Part shown: positions 24,201 through 33,991 of the stretch, one piece after another | How positions within the stretch are numbered: position 1 is the first letter of the stretch | Layout of the letters: each line of letters starts with the position of its first letter | Assembly (NCBI GenBank): GCA_947095535.1 | Contig: OX352772.1 | Location: 116,358,031 to 116,422,030 of the forward strand | Length of the DNA: 64,000 nt | From: Poecilobothrus nobilitatus | Lineage: Eukaryota > Arthropoda > Insecta > Diptera > Dolichopodidae | Direction of reading: 5' to 3' | Translations under genes and position numbers: made by a program | Notes under the pieces: generated by a model | What the model was told of the DNA's origin: nothing | Database searches by the model: none | The model's input: the letters and a program-made list of their open reading frames with translations, nothing else

Positions 24201-24720
24201 ACCTCTTTTGGGTACGAAGTGTGAAATAAGTGAGTAGCCGGTAACATTAAAGTTATCATTGTGGTTACTGACTTGTGTTTCACAAAGGGCTAAGACTGCT
24301 GGTTTAATTGAACTAAGATGGCAATCGACGGCATGAAAATTCGTTTCCAACCCGCGTATGTTACAGAAATTAACATTAAAAGTGGTAATTTTGATGGAAA
24401 AAAATTAATAGTTGTAAAAGAAAAGTTAAAATAATAAATAATAATATTAAAATTAAAATTGAAATCTAGTTTAAAATTAAAATCAAAAGCAAAATTAAGA
24501 TGAAATCAGAGTTGAAATTGTAATTACTAGACTAAAAATCAATTTCGAAATTAACCAAGATCAAAATCTGACTTAAGATAAATTAAAGTATCTAAATTAA
24601 GTAGTTAAGTATGTATAATAGAATTTAAAGCAAAAATTAAAATTAACAAAAACTAAAATTTATTCAAACTTAAAATCAAAAGTAAAGTATGTCAGTAACA
24701 ATACTTTATATCAAAATTAT
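21241..24720 (-). mobile_element. Jockey-like non-LTR retrotransposon, copy A
   Basis: Minus-strand element. Its 3' end is a poly(A) tract, seen as a T run at 21245-21261. ORF2 occupies about 21450-24400. Upstream of ORF2 is a 300-bp A/T-rich region of AAATTAAAATCAAAA-like repeats (about 24400-24720) that is conserved in copy B, so it belongs to the element as a 5' UTR or decayed ORF1. No CCHC-type ORF1 is seen. Lesions are described under ORF2. Confidence 0.85.
21454..24392 (-). pseudogene. Jockey-like ORF2 (endonuclease-reverse transcriptase), broken
   Basis: ORF2 nicks target DNA and primes reverse transcription. The AP-type endonuclease is at 23598-24392 (N-terminus NFCNIRGL, then LALCETQ, AGDFNIHNRDW, SDHCLVD). 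The region N-terminal to and including the first RT motifs is at 22781-23632 (KSAGPDGITTMVLK, FPIPKKGNKSDPSNYRPIA). The RT core is at 21904-22566 (GVPQGSVLSPTLFLIFINDL). The C-terminal domain is at 21454-21864. RT motif C reads FAND instead of FADD, losing a catalytic aspartate. Compared with copy B, one base is missing in motif A near 22597, and a small insertion follows near 22625-22640. No clear ATG precedes the endonuclease. The element is not autonomous. Confidence 0.85.
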
Positions 24721-24724
24721 ACAT

Positions 24725-24806
24725 TACTTTTCAATACTTTTCAATACTTCTAATAATATACTTTTCAATATACTTTTCAATATACTTTTCAATAATACTT
24801 TTCAAT
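24725..24806. repeat. Minisatellite of TACTTTTCAATA-type units
   Basis: About seven units of 10-13 bp (TATACTTTTCAA and variants) lie directly beside the 5' end of Jockey-like copy A. Related words occur at the 5' side of copy B near 32190-32220, so the tract may be linked to the element. Confidence 0.7.
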
Positions 24807-24959
24807 GTATTATATAAAGAGCTTCTGAAACTTCGCATTTACGTAATTATCAAAAACAAAACATAAAATTCCAATAAAAAAACAAAAATTGAAATTTATT
24901 GCAAATTGAATCTAGGTACCTAATACTTTATATACTACTTATATATATAGGTATATTAC

Positions 24960-25487
24960 ATATGTCTGACAATTAAACTAAGTTTTACTATTATAATTTT
25001 ATTTATTTATTATATAATTAACTATAGATATACATAATTATCTATTATAATTTTATTTTAACTATTATTAATTTAGATATAATTTTAACTATATAACTAT
25101 TTAACTATTTAACTATTTAACTATTTTAACTATTATAATAACAATATAATTTTTAACTTAAAATGTTTTTATCAGTGTACTAAAAAAAACTGCTACCCAT
25201 CTCATCCAAACCCCCAAACAAAATATTTTAAAAAATTAAAATACATATAAAAAAAATCACCAATCCAATCCAATTTAAAAATTTTTACACCCTCATATCA
25301 TATTCATATAACCATATTCATTCTATAATAACTCAGTGTAAATATACAATACTAAATCATAAAATATGTATATGTGAGAGGCAAATACAAATCCATATTT
25401 ACATTTTGAAGTATAAATAAGTACCTAGCTCGAAAAAATCTACTACGATTTACGAACTAATAAAGCAAGTAATAAAAAGAAAGAAAA
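24960..25487. repeat. AT-rich stretch with TTAACTAT minisatellite
   Basis: Tandem TTAACTAT-type octamers lie at about 25085-25130 inside a longer AT-rich spacer. No gene is seen between here and the family A repeat. Confidence 0.55.
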
Positions 25488-27064
25488 AACGAGAAAGAAT
25501 ACAGTTGCCTTTGTCAACTCTTAGATACGCGTACGAACCGTTAGTATGTTCACATATCTTAGTATTTTAAAATAATTTGGGTGAACTTTATAATTTCTAG
25601 AACTATGGCCTTGTACATATATTCAAACTATATGTTTATACAAAAGCAAATTTTAACCTTCCACATAACGATTATCAATCCAAAACTTTTTCAAATATTC
25701 TATAGTACCATTTCATACTAAGCGGTAAATGTATATTAAATTTACTATAAGTACAAAATAGTAAATATAATTTTAAATATTATATTATATTAATGCGTAC
25801 ATAGTATATTTATATTGTTATAAGTATATCGCCATACATTGCAAAATTTCTTTAAAAATATTTCCATTCATAGAATAATTTCTTATATGTACAATAAAAT
25901 ACATATATGTATGTATGTAAATACGGCGCTATATAATATACATATATACTCTTATCATTCATTCATCAGTGACATATACGATATGTAAATAAACATGATA
26001 TTATATAAGTATGTATGTACATCAATATCATATAAATAAAAATTCTTCAAGCAACCGTTATGTTGTTTATTTATTTACATTTTTTTGTACTACGCATTAT
26101 ATCCTCAACAATTTCAAATTATCGAGTAAAACAAAATGCAAAAAATTAGTTAAAGAAAAAATCAAGTAACACTTTGGTCAATTATAAAGTAACCCTATAT
26201 TATTAAAAAAAGTTGTTAACAGAAATAAGAGTATAATGTTGAAGCTTTAATTTTTATGTATTACTTCAAAAAAATTTTAACAGGTGTTCAAGTTACAGGT
26301 GTTTAAAAATAGGAAATTTTCAGTGTTTGACCCCTTGTAGCTCCTAAACGGGGGGTGATACAAAAAAAATTTTTGAGATGACTCATACTTATTTTCAAAG
26401 ATCTAACTTCTGTCAAAATTTCAAGTTTCCAACTTACACCGTTTAGAAGATAGAAGGGTTAAAGGATTTTGCAAAATTTGAGTTTCGCATAACGGTAAAT
26501 TAAGACACCGTATGCCACAACTATATATTTATTGAATATATACTTTTAAAGTTAATAAAAGCAGTAGTCGTTTGGCGTTTTCAAAATGAATATATACCTT
26601 ATACAACTTGTGCTATAACAATTTAAATATAGAGCTTTTTTGAACCTTTGAGGAGCTGTAGCTCCGTAACGGGTGGAGCTACAAAAAAAAAGTTATTAAA
26701 AATAAAATTAATATTTTTATGAGATCTATCAGTAGTTAAAATTTCATGGCTCTATTGCCAAAAAAAATGGAGGGATCTAATAGTTAGGTGTTCAAGAGCT
26801 ACCCTAAGGCTTGGTCCAAACTCAACCAAAAAAAATGGGGAACCTACAAATTACTCCCAGAATATATTGTGTAAATTTCAAGATTCTAGCTTTCTTAGTT
26901 TTTGAGTTAGCGTGCTGACGGACGGACGTACGGACATGGCTCAAAAGTCTTAGAATTTTTTTCTGATCCGATCCATACCTTTGAAGGTATATCTAGCTCG
27001 TTTTTTCGAGGTGTTACAAACGGAGGAGTAATTTTATTATACCCGATCCTATCGTACGGGTATA
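25488..27064 (+). repeat. Full-length family A microsatellite repeat
   Basis: Head at the left: CGAGAAAGAATACAGTTGCC at about 25490, then GTCAACTCTTAGATAC and GTACGAACCG. Tail at the right: (GGAC)n at about 26919-26934, AAACGGAGGAGTAAT, and the hairpin ATACCCGATCC..CGTACGGGTATA ending at 27064. It is collinear with the minus-strand copy at 10554-12132. The head has one change in the inverted-repeat core (TACGCGTACGA). Confidence 0.85.
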
Positions 27065-27381
27065 ATCATGACTCTATTTCAAAAAATTATGGAGATCTAA
27101 AAGTTAGTTGTTCGGAAGCTACCCAAAGTTTTGGTCGGAACTCAACCAAAAAAATAGGGAACCTACAAATTGCTACCAGAATATTTTGTGTAAATTTCAA
27201 GATTCTAGTTTTCTTAGTTTTTGAGTTAGCGTGCTGACGGACGGACGGACATGGCTTAATCGACTCAGAATTTGATTATGATCCGATCCATACCTTTGAA
27301 GGTATATCTAGTTCACTTATTTCGAGGTGTTACAAACGGAGGAGTAATTTTATTATACCCATACTTATCGTACGGGTATAA
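27065..27381 (+). repeat. Truncated family A tail in tandem
   Basis: This starts in mid-element (ATGACTCTATTTCAAAAAAT) immediately after the hairpin of the previous copy and runs through GACGGACGGACATGGCTTAA to a second tail ending ATCGTACGGGTATA. The sequence belongs to a different subtype from its neighbour (CTTAATCGACTCAGAATTTG). Confidence 0.75.
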
Positions 27382-27419
27382 TTAATATGTAAATACATAG
27401 AAAGTCGTGTAAAAAAATG

Positions 27420-27620
27420 CATATGTGGCAAGAAATTTTGATAAGCTGTATTTCCTAAACTACCACCCCGATCTAAAAGCTAAAACAAAATTTTGTTTTT
27501 CCTCCCCTCATTCTTTTTAATGGTGCATAAACCATTTAAATCGATCCAGTGGTTTTCTCTGAAAAGGGACCCAAAAAACTACGCTGGCGTATTTATATAA
27601 TGATGATGATGATGATGATA
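27420..27620 (+). mobile_element. 3' end of an RTE-like retrotransposon or derived SINE
   Basis: TATTTCCTAAACTACCACCC, CCATTTAAATCGATCCAGTG and GGTTTTCTCTGAAAAGGGAC are followed by an (ATG)n tail at about 27600-27619. An AAATCGATCCAGTGGTTTT-like motif before a short microsatellite tail is typical of RTE-clade 3' UTRs. No RT coding sequence remains, and the left boundary is unclear. Confidence 0.5.
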
Positions 27621-27981
27621 AAATTTAGCTTGTTTATAATATTAATTTCAATTTTTTTTTTAAATTTCAAAATATAAAAATTTAAATGTCATATACAATG
27701 AAGTGCAGTAAACTGTTCTTAAAGGAGGGCTGCTTGTTCAGGTTTTGGATTTTCTGCGCTGACTGTATAAGAATTTTGAAAAATGAACTCAACCTAGTCT
27801 ATTAATAAAAGTAAAATTTTCTTAAAAATTTCTTATTACCTTAGTTCTATATTTAATAAATACGTACATACATACAAACATATTAATTCAATATCATAAA
27901 TTACTCCGCTATTATAAAACCAAAGATGCATGAATTATTATATTATTATTTATACATATGCATATTTATATGTATAATATA
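27621..27981. other. AT-rich spacer
   Basis: Nothing recognised between the RTE-like end and the LTR. Confidence 0.4.
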
Positions 27982-28320
27982 AGTTAAATAATTTTAATGA
28001 GATTCCCTTTAAAAAAAATTTAAAAATTTATTTAAAAATTTTTTTTAAGTTTTTTAAAAATCAACTTTATTCCTTCAGGTCTAATTAATAATTAATTTAC
28101 AAAAATGTTTTTTTACAATATTTGGCAAATTCTACTTGCATTTTTGCTGACGCAAACATATGTTTGTTACGCATGACTTTTATTGCATTTTATGTGAGTT
28201 ATTGAGAAAAAAGTTTGAATTTGTTTCACAGGTAAATAAATGATGATTGGGCAGGTTAATAACTTTTTAATAAAAATTACGAAATTTGGAATGTGATCAT
28301 AATTTAGGTTGTTGTTAACT
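27982..28320 (-). repeat. Errantivirus 3' LTR
   Basis: 339 bp. On the minus strand it starts AGTTAACAACAACC and ends ATTATTTAACT, the AGTTA..TAACT termini typical of gypsy-type errantiviruses. A purine-rich tract (complement of CTTCCCCTCTTAAG, 28321-28334) lies just outside on the internal side, as a polypurine tract should. Two further copies of this sequence at 33625-33953 and 37257-37584 are 5' LTRs. Confidence 0.85.
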
Positions 28321-28402
28321 CTTCCCCTCTTAAGTATCGATGTCCTCATTCGATTTCCTTAAATGAAGAGTTGTAAAAATTTTGTCTTGGAGCTGCTTTA
28401 AT

Positions 28403-29610
28403 CTAGGCTTGTATTAATTTTATTGAAGGTCCTAGATTTTTTCCATCTTGATGATTTACTGTATTCTGTGTTGTAGGTTTGGTTGGTTGTGTACTTGTAC
28501 TAATTTCTTCCGGTCTTTTCTGATCAGATTGTATGTTGTTTATTGTAACTCTGCTCCTCTTCTTCTTGAATGTTATGCCTATTACTGTCGTTAGAACCAG
28601 TATTGATATTATGACTGGTGCCATGCAAAATGAACTTAGTATTTGGTTTATCAAAGTTTGTTCCTCTAGTTTCTTGATCGCATTGGTGTTATTTATATGG
28701 AGGTCCTTGAAGAGTTGTAGAGATAGATGTGGTTGCAATTCTTTCTTTATGAGGTTTGGTTGTAAAATTGCAGGTAAAACCCTGGCTGTTGCTATTTCTT
28801 TTGATGTGTAGATTATGTCTTCAATTACTATTGTTGAATTATGAAATTTGATTAAATACGTTCCTTGAATGGTTTTTGTTCCTCATCTATTTTTATTGTG
28901 CCGTTAAATTGATTTAGCAGGATGATTCCTTCAGCGATTAGTTCTATTGTGGGAATATGGTGGGCGTTGGTCATGTTTCATGTGGATGTTCTTCCTTCTA
29001 ATATGTTTGGAATGCAAGCAGAATTTGTTATGTCTATAATTTCGTTATTGTTACATATTACAAATGAATTTATTTTTTTACAATCTTTAATAATTCCATA
29101 TAATTTTTTACTACTAAACAATATTTCTTTATAATCAATTTTTATTACAGTATTATTAGATATTATAGGTTTGATTACAATTTTGTTAAAAATTTCGAAT
29201 TTTGATAGAGGAATTTCGACGACGTAGAGCAAGCAAGTACCATTAGTTACTACTTTAACATTAGAAAAATTTAACGCTTCTTCAGCGTCAGCATATGGAA
29301 AGTTCTCTTTGTCGAGAATTGAAATTATTGTACCTATTTCTGAATTGGAAAGTAAGATTGAATTAATAACTCCTACTTTTGCCCAGTGCACAGCGTATTT
29401 TAAATTAATTATTTCTTCTTTGATTAGTCTTAACTTATATTGCAACTTCTGGGCAGGTTGGTTATCAAATTCATTTATCCATTCCTTCGAGATTATCGTT
29501 TGGATTAATGCAGATTTCTTGTTCAGTTTCTTCTTCTTCTTCTATTTGTATCTTCTGATAGTAGCCTTCTCTCACTAGCTTCCTTGCTTCGTATTGGATC
29601 ATCTCCCTAA
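28403..29610 (-). pseudogene. Errantivirus env-like gene, frameshifted
   Basis: This is the envelope-like protein of a gypsy-type endogenous retroelement, directly upstream of the polypurine tract and 3' LTR on the minus strand. An N-terminal-side piece at 28978-29445 contains KLRLIKEEIINLKYAVHWAK, a pattern shared by insect errantivirus Env proteins. The C-terminal piece at 28403-28738 has a hydrophobic transmembrane segment (around APVIISILVLTTVIGI) followed by a basic KKKR stop-transfer and a polar tail. At least one frameshift lies between 28739 and 28977, and in-frame breaks occur near 29460-29500, so no intact protein is encoded. No gag or pol sequence was found beside it. The family is judged from pattern alone. 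Confidence 0.75.
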
Positions 29611-29734
29611 TTGTATCGCTAAAATTCCGATTAAATCGATTTAATATTTAGAAAAATGTTGATTTAAAAGAAAATAATAGCTCTTTAATAAAAAAAATAA
29701 AATACAAGATCCAGAGAATTAAAGTTTGTAAAGT

Positions 29735-32130
29735 TACCGAGTGGAGTGAGCATTGAAGTTACACTGGGGTCGTTGATCAAACGAATAGCTCTGTTTTGCA
29801 CATTATCTAAACAACCCAGTGCTGTTTGAGGACCTGCACCTTAAATGTGTGTATTATACTCCATTTTCGCCTTAATGTACGTTTTATAGATATTGAGAAG
29901 ATCAGATGCGGAAAAGAAAGTTTTGCAGCGATACAAAAACCAAACATTTAGCTGCATCCTTAGCTATACCAAAAATGTGATTTGACCAAGTCAATTTCTG
30001 GTTTAACCCGATGCCCAGCATGTTTAAAACCGTTGAATGCTGCACGACTTCTCCCTGAAATACTAGGTTAGGAAGAGTAATGGCAATTTTCCGCGAGATC
30101 AGACAGCATTGTGTTTTTTTTTTTTTGTATTGAACTCAACTCTGTTGACTTCACCCCATTTTTGAATTTTTGTTAAATCGTTATTTAGCTCACTAATAGT
30201 GAAATTTTTCGCTGTTGTATTAATCTGGTGATTATTGCTACAGCGGCTATGAAACTCATAGGAAGCTACAAGGGTGCTGTCGTCTGCGAAACTATGAATT
30301 GGATTGGAGGTTAATGAGAGTAGGTCATTAATAAATATTAAGAAGAGAGTTGGGGATAAAACTGATCCCTGGGGGACACCAGCATTTGTTTTGAATTTGT
30401 CAGATGAATATCCTTCGACCAGTACACGAATCGTGCGATTCGAAAGGAAATCTCCAATCCATTTTAGAAATACTCTACCTAGACCTAATGCTTTGCATTT
30501 TGCCAATAGAGCATCGTGCCAAACTCGATCGAAAGCCTTAGAAATATCAAGAGCCACAACATCAGACTCACCAGAATGATGAAGGTTGATGCTTAGCTTC
30601 TCACAAAGGTAAGTCATGAGATCACCGATAGAACGAGGCGTTCTGAACCCGTATTGACGATCATGAAGCAAACCTTTGTGGTCCAGGTATTTCAGAAGCT
30701 TTTCGTCCACTATTTTCTCCATTACCTTGGAGAGGACCGAAGTTATAGCAATAGGGCTGTAGTTGGAGGGATCGCTTTTATTAATTTTTTTGGGAATTGG
30801 GAAAACATGTGCAACCGCCACTATAGTTGTTTGTTTCTCACCACTATATAGTTGGCCCTGCGAGCCTCCGACCTTATGTTTTGGTACAGTTTAAAAGCCT
30901 CCTTTTTTCTAGAAAAGGCTTCTTTGCAAATACGATTAAACCCAGATAACAGATTTCATATAATGAGAGATGAATAACCTCATTCCAAATAAAATAGTTT
31001 CACTAATCGCATTTGTAGCAAAGTTAACATTTCTGTTGCGGAAGCAGAATGACCAATCAAAGACTCTAAAAAAGTTGTTAGGGTCCTCCCAGTCAGCATG
31101 GCTGTAACGCCAAACTAATTTTTTGGAAGGGCACCTCTGGTTGGAGATTGGGCTTATCCGGAAACTTGTATTAACCAAACAATGGTCGGAATTACCAGGG
31201 GGCAACCAACTGAAATCACATATTTTTCAGGGTGTATGGTGAGAAACAGATCCAAGAGGTGACCTTCATGATCAGCACCGTCCGGGTTCCTAGTGGGATT
31301 TTGGACAAGTTGAGAAAGGTGGAACAGTGTGGAGAATAATTCAACTTGTTTCCCAATTGAGTTTTGACTAGGGGAGATGTTGCTAGAAAAATGAAGCCAG
31401 TCCCTGTTATGAATGTTGAAATCTCCCGCCAGAACAATTTCAGTTTCTGGAAATGCGTCCAAAATTTCATTGATCTGGTTCGATAGATTTTCAATTTCCA
31501 TAGCAGTTTCTTGTTCATTTGAGTTGGGTGATCTGTATAGGAAACAGAAATGTATGACATGCTTTTCAACGAGAATTTTGACCCAATGTAATGAAAGGTT
31601 GGGCTAGAACATTTATATTTTGGAAGTGTGGTCAAAGAGATATCATTTTTTATATAGAGAGCGTTACCTCTTTTGGGTACGAAGTGTGAAATAAGTGAGT
31701 AGCCGGTAACATTAAAGTTATCATTGTGGTTACTGACTTGTGTTTCACATAGGGCTAAGACTGCTGGTTTAATGGAACTAAGATGGCAATCGACGGCATG
31801 AAAATTCGTTTGCAACCCGCGTATGTTACAGAAATTAACATTAAAACTGGTAATTTTGATAGAAAAAATTAATATAAAAGAAAAGTTAAGATATTAAATA
31901 ATAATATTAAAATTGAAATGTAGTTTAAAATTAAAATCAAAAGCAAAATTAAAATGAAATCAGAGTTGAAATTGTAATCAAAATCAAAATTAGACTTAAA
32001 ATCAATTTTAAAATTAACCAAGATCAAAATCTGACTTAAAATAAATTAAATTAAGATTAAAGTAAAAATTAAAAATTAACAAAAATTAAAATTTATTCAA
32101 AATTAAAATCAAAAGTAAAAGTGCACGATT
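29735..32130 (-). mobile_element. Jockey-like non-LTR retrotransposon, copy B (internally deleted)
   Basis: Closely related to copy A on the same strand and sitting inside the errantivirus remnant. The 3' end is cut: similarity to copy A begins at about 29737 (GAGCATTGAAGTTACACTGG), so the C-terminal domain and poly(A) tail are missing. The conserved A/T-rich 5' region is at about 31860-32120. Confidence 0.85.
29850..31860 (-). pseudogene. Jockey-like ORF2, copy B, with deletions
   Basis: The endonuclease is at about 31154-31860, split by a frameshift near 31585 where copy B lacks one base of copy A. The RT core is at 30099-30821, with motif A intact (VVALDISKAFDRVWHD), GVPQGSVLSPTLFL, and motif C as FADD, so the catalytic aspartates lost in copy A are present here. 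A deletion of about 460 bp relative to copy A joins sequence at about 30818 to 30840, removing the N-terminal RT region. A second small deletion lies near 30945. Copy A therefore has the missing region and copy B the intact catalytic core, and neither is functional. Confidence 0.85.
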
Positions 32131-32806
32131 TAAATAACCCGAACTTGACAACACTTTAAAATAAATTACTATCAATGTCAATATCAATACTTTATATCAA
32201 CATTAATACTTTTCAATATTTTGCCTTGAGTGAGCAAATGGTTTATAACAACGTTTAACAGTTTTTAAAAATACACTTTTAAGTACCCTTATTGAACGCA
32301 GGTACAACCACAGACTCACCAAAAGCAAAACTTACCACCAGAAATTAATCAATTAGATTACAATGGTGGTATTAAAAAAGTGAGCGAATTGAGAGTCGAA
32401 GAAAAACACCAGCATCTATCATACATGTGCGAGGGAGATGGATATATAATTGTTTTGTTTACGATAAGTTGATATTAAGATGAAATAAATAAAAAAGTAA
32501 GTTAATGTAAATTAAAAGTAAATTAATGTAAACAAAACCAACCGAGCGTGTTTAATTATAAATTATAATTTGAATCCGAAAAATTAAAAATTATTTAAAT
32601 TTGATATAGTTCGAAAAAAATAAAAAATAAATCAAAAATTAAATTAAATCAAAAAAAAAAAGAATTAATATGTAGATAAATTTATAAGTGTAAAAACATA
32701 AAAAATAAAATTTGTATGTTGTTAAATAAATTAAGAGTACTTATCTTGCCGCCATTGGAGTGCAGCCATACAATTTAAAATTTAGTTCAATATATTACAC
32801 TTTTAA
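32131..32806. other. AT-rich spacer
   Basis: A-rich sequence with no supported gene. It separates Jockey-like copy B from the errantivirus leader. Confidence 0.4.
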
Positions 32807-33606
32807 AAATATTTTTTTTTAGTGAAAGAAAAAAAAAATTAAAAAATTAATTAAAAAAGTTCACTAGTTTAATTTAATTTTAATAATTTTAGAAAAAAGA
32901 TATAAATAAAGAAAAAAAAGTTCATATAATAAAAAAGTTTTTAACTAATTAAAAAGAAGTGTTGTCACTTCAAAGATTGAAAGAAAAAACAAAAAAAAAA
33001 AAATTTTTTTTATATATTTTTTTCTTTTATTATTTCTATTTTCTTTCAAAATAAATTGAACTAACTTACGTTAAAATAGCAACAGGGAATCTCATTTGCA
33101 GAACCACTTGCAGTCTTTACAGGCAACACAACAGGTGGTTACTACTCGAACAATTTTAGAAATATTTATTTTCTCTGCACGGTAGCTCCTTTTATCCTTT
33201 GGTTACGGACTACTCGGGGGCCTCGTTTCCTGCTGCAGATGTTGTCTGAAATTCGGATAGGAATTTTCCTCTTCCCTACTTGCTGCGCGTGTTACCAGTT
33301 AGCAGTTTAAAGACGTTACACAAAATCACTTTAGAAAAGTTTTGTTAACAAGATCATTTCTAAAATTTCTAATGTTCCAATAGTTTTTTTTTCCCCAATC
33401 AAGCAAATTTTTATTTTTTAATTAAATATTTACTTTCAAACTGTTATTGATTTGTTTTATTAATTGTTTTTATAGTTTTTGGATAATTATTCTTGTTTTA
33501 CACTTTTAGTCTGATTTATAAATATTTAATTAATCTTGTTGAACACTTTTACTTTCTAATAAATTTTTTTAACACTTTTTATTACCACACAACTGTAACA
33601 ATGAGT
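32807..33606 (-). other. Errantivirus 5' leader (copy 1)
   Basis: Minus-strand sequence downstream of the primer-binding site, probably the 5' untranslated leader. It contains AACGTAAGTTAG (complement at about 33062-33075), a near-consensus splice donor. Errantiviruses make env mRNA by splicing from a leader or early gag donor, so this is a candidate. No gag ORF follows. The copy at 36441-37238 is almost identical. Confidence 0.5.
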
Positions 33607-33625
33607 GGTCCCTGCTCGGGCGCCA
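33607..33625 (-). promoter_or_regulatory. Primer-binding site, Lys-tRNA type
   Basis: On the minus strand it reads TGGCGCCCGAGCAGGGACC, immediately after the LTR end. It resembles primer-binding sites complementary to tRNA-Lys 3' ends used by several retroelements. The second copy (37239-37257) differs by one base. Confidence 0.75.
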
Positions 33626-33953
33626 GTTAAATAATTTTAATGAAATTCCCTTTAAAAAAAATTTAAAAATTTATTGAAATTTAAAATTGTTAAAAAGAAA
33701 ACAATCTGTTTTTAATTTTATTTTTAAAAATCAACTTTATTCCTTCAGATCTAATTAATATTTAATTTACAAAAATGTTCTTCTACAATATTTGGCAAAT
33801 TCTACTTGCATTTTTGCTGACGCAAACATATGTTTGTTACGCGTGACTTTTATTGTATTTTATTTGAGTTATTGTGAAATAAGTTTGAATTTGTTTTCCA
33901 GGTAAATAAATGATGATTCGGCAGGTTACTAACTTTTTAATAAAAATTACGAA
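33625..33953 (-). repeat. Errantivirus 5' LTR, truncated (copy 1)
   Basis: It matches the 3' LTR from its end up to ATTACGAA at 33953, then departs. The outer 37 bp, including the AGTTAACAACAACC start, are replaced by unrelated sequence. A family A head begins about 40 bp further on. Confidence 0.8.
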
Positions 33954-33991
33954 AAAGTGTTGAGGCTTATTTTTTTTAAATATTCAAAAGT

